From assembly GCA_030671095.1 (NCBI GenBank), contig DAOVAK010000146.1, positions 1-6,850 on the forward strand: DNA of 6,850 nt. The letters run 5' to 3'. Of the stretch, positions 1-6,226 are shown in pieces (the first letter of the stretch is position 1; each line of letters begins with the position of its first letter). A program made the translations under genes and the position numbers. The notes under the pieces are model-generated. The model saw only the letters and a program-made list of their open reading frames with translations. It was not told where the DNA came from and did no database searches. The DNA is from Deltaproteobacteria bacterium (GTDB lineage Bacteria; Desulfobacterota; DSM-4660; Desulfatiglandales; HGW-15).

Positions 1-1
1 G

Positions 2-310
2 GGCAGTCACATTCAATTTCAATTCCTCTTTAATAAGCTCGGGGGGCGAGTTCAGAGGCCCCTTGCTCTGACTTGCCAGCTCATTGCCCTGGTTTTCTTC
101 ATTTTCATGGTGATTTATGGAGTAACGCTCTTCAATTTTTCCAAAGACTACATTTTGCCAACACTCGGCATTTCCCAGCAATGGAAATTCTTGTGCGTTC
201 CGATCAGCGGTGTGATTCTCGTAACTCATACTATGGAGCTTATTGTTGGTAACATTGTTGACATTACCACTCAATCAGACATGAGAAGGGATTTCTATCG
301 GAGGGATTAA
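2..310 (+). CDS. dctQ: TRAP transporter small permease DctQ, 3' part (5' end outside window)
   Basis: Open frame from the window edge to TAA at 308-310, giving 102 C-terminal residues. DctQ is the small four-helix membrane subunit of tripartite ATP-independent periplasmic importers, which use an ion gradient to take up organic acids delivered by a DctP binding protein. The visible part starts with GSHIQFQFLFNKL, which resembles the family's conserved stretch after helix 2. Two hydrophobic helices follow (about residues 20-45 and 58-80 of the fragment) with a QQWKF/VPISG segment between them, like the usual Q..W..ip.G pattern. It ends with a basic tail (RRDFYRRD). The TAATG overlap with the next gene indicates translational coupling with DctM, so the family call rests partly on that neighbour. 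DctP and the DctQ start would lie upstream. An internal ATG at 107 lies inside a helix and is not the real start. Confidence 0.85.
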   Translation, partial: GSHIQFQFLFNKLGGRVQRPLALTCQLIALVFFIFMVIYGVTLFNFSKDYILPTLGISQQWKFLCVPISGVILVTHTMELIVGNIVDITTQSDMRRDFYRRD

Positions 311-1593
311 TGTCACCCATTGTAGCGATTCTGTTTGTCATTTTGGCATTGACCAGTCTTCCGCTCGCCATTGGTTCTGGTATTGCTTCTGGTATCACCT
401 TGAAATTCTTCGGCGATCTGCCCAATCCACTATTGCTGATCATGCAGCGCATGGTTTATGGTCTGGATTCCTTTATTCTTCTGGCCGTTCCACTTTTCAT
501 CCTCTGCGGCAAATTAATGAATTCGGGCGGAATCACAGACCGTATTTTCAATTTTGGACAGTCGTTGGTGGGACACATGCCAGGTGGACTGGCCCATGCT
601 AATGTTGTCGCCAGTATGATCTTTGCAGGGATGAGTGGGGCTTCCATTGCAGATGCAGCGGGCCTAGGTCAAATCGAGATCAAGGCGATGACAGATAGGG
701 GATATAAGCGAGACTTCACCGTAGCAATCACGGCCGCCTCCGCGACCATTGGTCCTATAATCCCTCCTAGCATTTCGATGATCATCTTTGCGGCTATCGC
801 AGAGGAATCTATCGGAAGGCTATTCTTGGGAGGTATCATACCTGGCGTCCTAATGGGGCTTCTTTTAATGGTTGAGGTCTATTTCATGGCGATCAGGCGG
901 GGATATCCAATGGATCATAAGCCGAGTTTGAGTCTGATATGGCAGACATCTAAAAAAGCATTTCTTCCCGGTCTCACGCCGGTTATCATCCTAGGAGGGA
1001 TTGCGGGAGGCGTCTTTACGGTGACCGAAGCTGCTGCTGTGGCTACCTTGTATGCATATATCCTCGGAACGTTTGTATATAAAAGGCTGAAGCTAAGGGA
1101 ATTACCTCAACTTTTTTTGGATACCATGAAAACCACGGCCGTCATGATGTTCATTCTCTCTACGGTTACTGGCATTTCTTGGATCCTGATCAGTGAAAAC
1201 ATCACTGACTATATTGCGGAGTTCATTTTTTCCCTGACAAAAAACCCTCTGCTTATTCTGTTGATGATCAGCTTATTTCTTTTTATGTTTGGTTGTGTGT
1301 TGGAGGCTATCCCAATCATGGTGCTGACCATACCCATCTTCTTTCCTCTGATCAATACAGTTGGAATTGATCCGGTGCACTTTGGGGTAGTCATGGTGCT
1401 TAATCTTAGCATAGGGCTCATCACGCCGCCGATCGGGATGATTCTTTTTGTGATTACGGATATCAGTGACTTGCCCATCGAGAAACTGATGAGGGCCATC
1501 ATTCCATTCATCATCCCACTGGCCTTGGTTTTGATTTCCATTATTTTTTTCCCGAGCCTGGTTCTGACTATTCCCAATTGGCTGATGCCGTAA
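310..1593 (+). CDS. dctM: TRAP transporter large permease DctM
   Basis: 427 residues, the normal length for the DctM channel subunit, which carries the substrate across the inner membrane with cation symport. Nearly the whole chain is hydrophobic helices. Family landmarks are easy to see: AVPLFILCGKLMNSGGI (about 59-75), GGLAHANVVASMIFAGMSGAS (92-112), the GYKRDF...ITAASATIGPIIPPS stretch (131-154), GGVFTVTEAAAVA (233-245) and NLSIGLITPPIGM (365-377). The two TPP/IPPS re-entrant regions are the usual paired substrate-site signatures. The start is fixed by GGAGGG at 300-305, four bases before ATG 310, and by the one-base overlap with dctQ. The substrate cannot be read from the sequence. The downstream AOR and aldolase suggest an organic acid, which is inference. 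No frameshift or truncation seen. Confidence 0.96.
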   Translation: MSPIVAILFVILALTSLPLAIGSGIASGITLKFFGDLPNPLLLIMQRMVYGLDSFILLAVPLFILCGKLMNSGGITDRIFNFGQSLVGHMPGGLAHANVVASMIFAGMSGASIADAAGLGQIEIKAMTDRGYKRDFTVAITAASATIGPIIPPSISMIIFAAIAEESIGRLFLGGIIPGVLMGLLLMVEVYFMAIRRGYPMDHKPSLSLIWQTSKKAFLPGLTPVIILGGIAGGVFTVTEAAAVATLYAYILGTFVYKRLKLRELPQLFLDTMKTTAVMMFILSTVTGISWILISENITDYIAEFIFSLTKNPLLILLMISLFLFMFGCVLEAIPIMVLTIPIFFPLINTVGIDPVHFGVVMVLNLSIGLITPPIGMILFVITDISDLPIEKLMRAIIPFIIPLALVLISIIFFPSLVLTIPNWLMP

Positions 1594-1789
1594 AATGTTA
1601 TATCTATGTCCACCATGCAATACGCAGCCTCAAGTCCAACAGGAAACGAAGTCAAGAACTTGTAACAGATCCGAATACAAGAATCATGATACCGTAAGCT
1701 CAATTAGAGTTACTGAAATCAAAGTTTCACGGGCCTTAATGTGTGACTAAAGCGCGCATAGAACTACTTTTTGGAAAGGAGAAAAGAAA

Positions 1790-3673
1790 ATGCCGTTTGG
1801 GTACAATGGAAAAATCCTTAGAATTGATCTGAGCACGCAGAAGATAACGGTGGAGACACCCGCGGAGATGCTTTATAGAACATATATGGGGGGAGGTGGT
1901 CTTGCCCTCTATTATCTCCTTAGCGAACTTAAAGCCGGAACCGATCCGCTGGGGCCTGAAAACCTCTTGGCCTTCGCATCCAGTGTCCTTTCCGGGATAC
2001 CTATGTCCGGGATGACACGATATACCGTTGCCGCCCTCTCTCCTCTCACGGGAGGATTCGGAGAAAGTGAAGCCGGCGGTTACTGGGGCCCGGAGCTCAA
2101 GCATGCAGGCTTCGATGCCGTCCTTATTAAAGGAAAATCTGAAAAGCCGGTCTATATTTGGATATGCGATGGGGATGCCGAAATCAGAGATGCCTCTCAC
2201 CTCTGGGGAAAGGATACAGGCGCCACCCAAGAGAGCATCCGAAAAGAGCTGGATGATAAGCTCATCCGTTTGGCCATGATCGGTCAAGGTGGCGAGAATC
2301 TGGTGCGCTATGCCTGCGTGATCAACAACCTGGGCCATGCCAATGGGAGGACCGGTATGGGCGCAGTGATGGGGTCTAAAAACCTCAAAGCAATTGCGGT
2401 GCGCGGAACCCAGAAACTTCAAGTCGCTGACCCTAAAGGCCTCAAAGCGATCAGCCAGTCTCTCGTAGAGTCCATAAAGAATCACAAAAATACCCAGCTT
2501 TTTCACGAGTTGGGAACGCCAGCTTTCGTCATGCCGGCAAATACTATAGGTTTTCTTCCCACGCGGAATTTCACGCGCAGTCAATTCCAGGGTGCAGAGA
2601 AGATCTCCGGTGAAATCATGGCGGAAACCATTTCCGTTGGGCAGGGAACTTGCTATGCGTGTGCAGTTCGCTGCAAGCGTAAAGTCAGGACAAAAGGACG
2701 ATATGAGGTCTCATCAGACTATGGGGGGCCTGAGTACGAATCCCTTGCCTCCCTTGGTTCCTGTTGCGGAATTGATGATCTTGAAGCCATTGCCAAGGGG
2801 CACGAACTGTGCAATCGATACACCTTGGACATCATCTCAACAGGAATGTGTATCGCTTTTGCAATGGAATGCTTTGAAAGCGGTCTTCTCACCCTGGATG
2901 ATACAGAAGGATTGCAGCTCAAGTTCGGCAACGCCGAGGCCATGGTTGAGATGATTGAGCGTATAGCATTCAGGAGAGGAATTGGCGACCTTCTGGCAGA
3001 AGGGGTCAAACGGGCTGCTGAAAAAATAGGAGGGGATTCTGAAAAATATGCCCTCCACGTCAAAGGTCAGGAGGTTCCAGCACATGATCCCCGGACAAAA
3101 TTCGGGGTTGGATTCGGGTATGCAATCTCCCCAACAGGTGCTGACCACCAGGAGGCATCACATGATCATTTATTTGGGCATGTGGGAATTGGGACGGAGG
3201 CTGTAGCGTGTTTGGGCATCCTGGAGCCTGTTTCACCCCTCGAATCGGGCCCTCAAAAGATCCGGCTATTCAGACATGCTCAGCTTATCTGGAATCTATG
3301 GAATTCCCTCGGGATCTGCAACTTTGCTGCCCAGCCACCCTGCGCTCTTACTCTGGATGAGGTGGTGAAGACGGTTCGTTGCGTCACAGGGTGGAATACG
3401 AGTCTCTTTGAATTAATGCAGTTATCTGATCGTACAATGGCCATGGCCCGTATCTTCAATTTACGGGAAGGGTTCAGTCGCGAGGACGACACCTGGCCCG
3501 ACAGGCTCTTTGAACCGCTTCCCGATGGACCCCACAAGGGGCAAACATATACCAGGGAAGATCTTGAAGAAGCAAAGGATATCTACTACGAGATGATGGG
3601 ATGGGACAAAAAGCAGGGAAAACCCACGAGGGGAAAGCTGATCGAGCTCAACCTGGAGTGGCTTGTGGAGTAG
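1790..3673 (+). CDS. aor: Tungsten-type aldehyde:ferredoxin oxidoreductase (AOR family)
   Basis: 627 residues, close to the roughly 600-residue archaeal AOR. Family role: cytoplasmic oxidation of an aldehyde to a carboxylate with reduction of ferredoxin, using a tungsto-bispterin and one [4Fe-4S] cluster. The N-terminal domain has YNGKILRIDLS (5-15), a glycine-rich MGGGGLALYYL (33-43), SPLTGGFGESEAGGYWGPELK (84-104) and RTGMGAVMGSKNLKAI (187-202), all typical of AOR. Cluster ligands are Cys288, Cys291 and Cys295 (CYACAVRC) plus Cys510 (NSLGIC). GPEYES (313-318) and GADH with His453 match the Glu and His near the cofactor. The pterin motif DxxGxC reads NSLGIC here, so its Asp is Asn505. The start is supported by AAGGAG at 1776-1781, eight bases before ATG. 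It lies 196 bases after dctM and 91 bases before the aldolase on the same strand. No ferredoxin or pterin-synthesis gene is in the window. The aldehyde used, and W versus Mo, cannot be decided from sequence. Confidence 0.95.
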   Translation: MPFGYNGKILRIDLSTQKITVETPAEMLYRTYMGGGGLALYYLLSELKAGTDPLGPENLLAFASSVLSGIPMSGMTRYTVAALSPLTGGFGESEAGGYWGPELKHAGFDAVLIKGKSEKPVYIWICDGDAEIRDASHLWGKDTGATQESIRKELDDKLIRLAMIGQGGENLVRYACVINNLGHANGRTGMGAVMGSKNLKAIAVRGTQKLQVADPKGLKAISQSLVESIKNHKNTQLFHELGTPAFVMPANTIGFLPTRNFTRSQFQGAEKISGEIMAETISVGQGTCYACAVRCKRKVRTKGRYEVSSDYGGPEYESLASLGSCCGIDDLEAIAKGHELCNRYTLDIISTGMCIAFAMECFESGLLTLDDTEGLQLKFGNAEAMVEMIERIAFRRGIGDLLAEGVKRAAEKIGGDSEKYALHVKGQEVPAHDPRTKFGVGFGYAISPTGADHQEASHDHLFGHVGIGTEAVACLGILEPVSPLESGPQKIRLFRHAQLIWNLWNSLGICNFAAQPPCALTLDEVVKTVRCVTGWNTSLFELMQLSDRTMAMARIFNLREGFSREDDTWPDRLFEPLPDGPHKGQTYTREDLEEAKDIYYEMMGWDKKQGKPTRGKLIELNLEWLVE

Positions 3674-3751
3674 GGGGATTTCATTGGAATTCAATCTGAG
3701 GGCTTTTTGAGATGAACACAGCCAGCGACAATAGCCGATCATATAAAGTAT

Positions 3752-3757
3752 GAGGAG
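3752..3757 (+). promoter_or_regulatory. Ribosome binding site that sets the aldolase start
   Basis: GAGGAG lies seven bases before ATG 3765. The in-frame ATG at 3750 overlaps this Shine-Dalgarno sequence and has no good one of its own. The protein starting at 3765 (MSKKKIYGV) also begins where family members usually do, so 3765 is preferred. Confidence 0.75.
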
Positions 3758-3764
3758 TGAAAGG

Positions 3765-4658
3765 ATGAGCAAAAAGAAAATATATGGTGTTATGTCCCCT
3801 CCCATCGTCCCCTTTACGGCTGAAGGTGATGTGGACGAAAAGAGACTAAGAGAATATATCAACTGGTTGGTAGATAAAGGTGTGCATACCCTTTATCCCC
3901 TGGGCAGTTTTGGTGGCGGACCCCTTATGAACAAGGACGAACGGAAACGCTGCGCGGAGATCATTGCTGAGGCAGTCAATGGGCGCATCCCGATCATCTG
4001 CCACATCGGTGCTCCGAATACCCGCGACAGCATTGATTTGGCCAAGCACGCAGAAAAAATCGGAATGGATGCAGTCGCCAGTGTTCCCCCCACCTATTAC
4101 AAGCACGTACCCGAAAACATAAAGGCTTACTACCAAGATCTCATCGATTCGGTCACTGTGCCGGTATTTGCGTACAACTATCCCAAAGCTGTTGGGTATG
4201 ACATCACTCCTGATTTACTGGCAGAACTCGCAGATATTGGTCTTGCAGGGGTAAAAGATAGTAGTCTGAATCTCGTCTATCTCCAACAGGCCATGAATGC
4301 CGTAAAAAAACCGGACTTCATCTGGGTGAATGGGACGGCACCCCTTATGTTCCCAGCCGTGATGCTGGGGGTAGTAGCCTGCGTGGCAGGTACGGCCAAT
4401 GCCTTCCCAGAGTTCACAATCTCGCTGTGGGATGCCATCCAGGCAGGAGAATACGAGAAGGCTGCTACGTTACAGAAGAAAGTAACAAGGCTCGTCCAAC
4501 TGATGAATATCACAACCGACGTGATCGGAATTCATGAGATACTCTGGTTGAGAGGCTTTGACTTTGGTGGGTATCCGCGAGCACCCCTGAGGCCTTATGC
4601 TGAAAAACAAAAGGTAGAACTTAAACAAGGTCTGGTAGAGTTGGGACTTTTGCCTTGA
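3765..4658 (+). CDS. DapA/N-acetylneuraminate lyase-family class I aldolase, substrate unknown
   Basis: 297 residues, the normal size for this TIM-barrel family, whose members form a Schiff base with pyruvate or a 2-keto acid. Visible landmarks: GVMSPPIVPFT (8-18), PPTYYK (108-113, Tyr112 equivalent to E. coli DapA Tyr107), YNYP (137-140, catalytic Tyr137) and GVKDSS with Schiff-base Lys164. The C-terminal GGYPRAPLRP (268-277) is also typical. The loop that reads GTTGE in E. coli DapA aligns without gaps to G47-S-F-G-G51, so the second Thr is Phe and the Glu is Gly. The Arg that holds the aspartate-semialdehyde carboxylate in DapA (R138) is Ala142. True dihydrodipicolinate synthase is therefore unlikely. 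A keto(-sugar) acid aldolase, dehydratase or hydratase-aldolase fits better, especially beside AOR and a TRAP importer. Ninety-one bases separate it from AOR with no evident terminator, so co-transcription is likely. Family call sure, reaction not. Confidence 0.93.
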   Translation: MSKKKIYGVMSPPIVPFTAEGDVDEKRLREYINWLVDKGVHTLYPLGSFGGGPLMNKDERKRCAEIIAEAVNGRIPIICHIGAPNTRDSIDLAKHAEKIGMDAVASVPPTYYKHVPENIKAYYQDLIDSVTVPVFAYNYPKAVGYDITPDLLAELADIGLAGVKDSSLNLVYLQQAMNAVKKPDFIWVNGTAPLMFPAVMLGVVACVAGTANAFPEFTISLWDAIQAGEYEKAATLQKKVTRLVQLMNITTDVIGIHEILWLRGFDFGGYPRAPLRPYAEKQKVELKQGLVELGLLP

Positions 4659-4740
4659 TACGGGGATGAATTAATAGCAGACCGCGACACTTACATGCAG
4701 GTTTAGCTGACTTCCAATAAATGGGAGAAAAACAAAACAG

Positions 4741-4767
4741 TTGACGATAAAAATATAATAGTAGAAT
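4741..4767 (+). promoter_or_regulatory. Possible sigma-70-type promoter in the leader of the glycohydrolase-like gene
   Basis: In an A/T-rich patch of the 213-base spacer, TTGACG (4741-4746, 5 of 6 to consensus) is followed after 15 bases by TAGAAT (4762-4767, 5 of 6). The spacing is shorter than the ideal 17. A perfect TATAAT also occurs at 4754-4759, but the -35 position for it (AACAAA) is poor. Either could start a transcript about 100 bases before ATG 4872. A/T-rich DNA yields such matches by chance, so this is tentative. Confidence 0.35.
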
Positions 4768-4848
4768 AAAAACGATATGCCGGATTTGCGAAACTTAGCT
4801 TCTCCAATTCCGTGTGCAAATAACTATAGGCCTTTTCGGCCAAGACAA

Positions 4849-4865
4849 CCACCTTTGAAAGGAGG
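4849..4865 (+). promoter_or_regulatory. Self-complementary ribosome binding site (possible translational control hairpin)
   Basis: The strong Shine-Dalgarno AAAGGAGG (4858-4865), six bases before ATG 4872, is directly preceded by CCACCTTT (4849-4856). The two halves pair as CC/GG, an A-A mismatch, then CCTT/AAGG around a TGA loop. The RNA could fold over its own ribosome site. A second small dyad, GGCC-TTTTC-GGCC, lies at 4829-4841. The hairpin is short, so a regulatory role is inference. The site at least fixes the start codon. Confidence 0.4.
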
Positions 4866-4871
4866 AATCTA

Positions 4872-6068
4872 ATGATTGACAATCAACTGTTTAAAAAAGT
4901 ACATGGGTGTAACGTTGCGGGCTATGTAGGCGCGGCATTGGGAGAGCCTTCCCGCAGGTGTGGTGGAGGTGTCTTTGACTGCTACAAAGGCCTATGCGGG
5001 CCTATAGAAGCGGCTCACTATAAGGTTATAGATGAGGTTCTCGGCAAACCGGTAGACAAAATGCTCCCGCAGGTTAAGGCATGGGTGGGGGGAGAAGTCC
5101 CCACTATCAGCTATGAGGCTCAGGGCTGGAAGACCTTACGCTGGCATAACGGCCCGCTGTTCAGCTTGCCCGCCTTGAACTATCCTCCCGGCACCAACGA
5201 GGATGGAGGAGAGAGAAAGTGGCTGGTTATGAAGGCAATCTTCGATAAAGGGGGAAGAATCACCAAGGAGGACCTCCGCAATTCATGGCTTCAGTATGTG
5301 AACCCGGACTGGTTCGGATTTCACCTTCTTCCCAGGGACAAATGCACCTATGAGAACATGAAGAGATTTCCGGCCAGTGAAGTGGGTAAATATGACCGGT
5401 GGCCCGGAAATGTCGACTGCCTGATGATGATCCATCCTGTGGGCATAATCAATGCCTGTGATCCCCAGGGGGCAGCGGAAGACTCCCTTGATGTGGTCCA
5501 GACCATTCAGTCTTCCCTGATCAGTTACGCACCGGATGCTGCTGCGGCAATTGCTGCCGGTATTGCAGAGGCCTTCAAGCCGGAGGCAACAGTCGATTCC
5601 ATTATTCAGGCGGCCAAGGCGTATGTGGATGAAAACATAGGGCAAATAATTGACGAATGTCTGGACTACGCAAGACAGGCCCCGGACATCCTGGAAGTAA
5701 GGGAGCTTTACTGGAAGAGGTTTGGTGGCCGTGTCCCCACGGATTCACTTGAAGTCGTGGGTGAATCCTTTGCCATGTTCTGGATCACCCAGGGAGATCC
5801 AAAGCAGTGCATGATTGCTGGATCTTCACTCGGTAGAGATGCTGACTGCGTCGCGAGCATTGCCGGAGCTATCGCTGGGGCCTTCAAGGGAATTGATGCA
5901 ATACCAGAAGACTGGGTAGAAATGTGTGATAAGGCGACAATGGATGATCCACAGGAGCTAATCGATATGAGTTTTGAAGAACAGTCCAAGGCACTCTACG
6001 ATGTCCTTCTCAGAATTATGGATAGGCAAAAAGAGCAGATCAGGACCATTGAATCACTGGCAAAATGA
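4872..6068 (+). CDS. ADP-ribosylglycohydrolase (DraG/ARH)-superfamily protein
   Basis: 398 residues. The superfamily is all-helical, with two metal ions (usually Mg) that hydrolyse glycosidic bonds of ADP-ribose, as in removal of ADP-ribose from dinitrogenase reductase. The N-terminal GCNVAGYVGAALGEP (12-26) matches the usual G...G.alGdalG opening. PGNVDCLMMIHPVGI (178-192) matches the central segment. SSLGRDADCVASIAGAIAGAFKG (318-340) followed by IPEDW (344-348) matches the C-terminal metal motif, with Asp323 and Asp325. The first metal motif, normally (T/S)DDT, appears as TNEDG (108-112), so the N-terminal metal site is altered. Cys13, Cys30, Cys37 and Cys42 cluster near the N terminus. The chain is longer than DraG (about 290-300). 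No nitrogenase or ADP-ribosyltransferase gene is in the window, so a substrate-directed glycosidase role or a modified regulatory role are both open. Same strand as the aldolase, 213 bases downstream, possibly with its own promoter. Confidence 0.85.
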   Translation: MIDNQLFKKVHGCNVAGYVGAALGEPSRRCGGGVFDCYKGLCGPIEAAHYKVIDEVLGKPVDKMLPQVKAWVGGEVPTISYEAQGWKTLRWHNGPLFSLPALNYPPGTNEDGGERKWLVMKAIFDKGGRITKEDLRNSWLQYVNPDWFGFHLLPRDKCTYENMKRFPASEVGKYDRWPGNVDCLMMIHPVGIINACDPQGAAEDSLDVVQTIQSSLISYAPDAAAAIAAGIAEAFKPEATVDSIIQAAKAYVDENIGQIIDECLDYARQAPDILEVRELYWKRFGGRVPTDSLEVVGESFAMFWITQGDPKQCMIAGSSLGRDADCVASIAGAIAGAFKGIDAIPEDWVEMCDKATMDDPQELIDMSFEEQSKALYDVLLRIMDRQKEQIRTIESLAK

Positions 6069-6117
6069 AATTGAGTCAGGTAGACCGGTTTCTCCCACAC
6101 GACAACATAAGGAGTGG

Positions 6118-6201
6118 ATGAAAATAAAGCTCCTTCACAAGATCTATGGAATCCTGTGCACCGATACTTCTGCAATCATAGGCGATGACGGCTTCAACTG
6201 A
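6118..6201 (+). CDS. Doubtful 27-codon ORF or gene remnant after the glycohydrolase-like gene
   Basis: ATG at 6118 is preceded by AAGGAG (6109-6114), only three bases away, and the frame ends at TGA 6199-6201. The 27-residue product (MKIKLLHKIYG..., ending DDGFN) has a basic start and no recognised motif. It lies 49 bases after the stop of the preceding gene and just before the change to G+C-rich minus-strand DNA. It could be a small peptide, the remaining head of a gene lost at that junction, or chance. Nothing beyond the ribosome site supports translation. Confidence 0.2.
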   Translation: MKIKLLHKIYGILCTDTSAIIGDDGFN

Positions 6202-6226
6202 TGGTTCGCTAACTCTAAAACCTGGT

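Noticed and set aside
1714..1729. TGAAA-TCAAAG-TTTCA dyad upstream of AOR
   Set aside because: Only five A/T-rich pairs and no promoter-like pair positioned around it. Too weak to call an operator.
1594..1789. 196-base spacer between dctM and AOR, searched for a terminator, RNA gene or promoter
   Set aside because: No strong hairpin with T-tract, tRNA-like fold or convincing -35/-10 pair was found. Only the AOR ribosome site at its end is supported.
1736..2584. 282-codon open frame on the minus strand inside the AOR gene
   Set aside because: It lies opposite a clear AOR reading frame with conserved motifs. Its product shows no recognisable family, so it is a shadow of the codon pattern.
3088..3107. 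CCCCG...CGGGG inverted repeat
   Set aside because: Inside the AOR coding region with a nine-base loop and no T-run, so not a terminator.
3712..3753. 13-codon ORF between AOR and the aldolase
   Set aside because: No ribosome site before its ATG, very short, and its end overlaps the aldolase Shine-Dalgarno region by chance.
5759..5790. Inverted repeat GGGTGAATCC / GGATCACCC with one bulged base
   Set aside because: Inside the glycohydrolase-like coding region, with no T-tract or gene end nearby.
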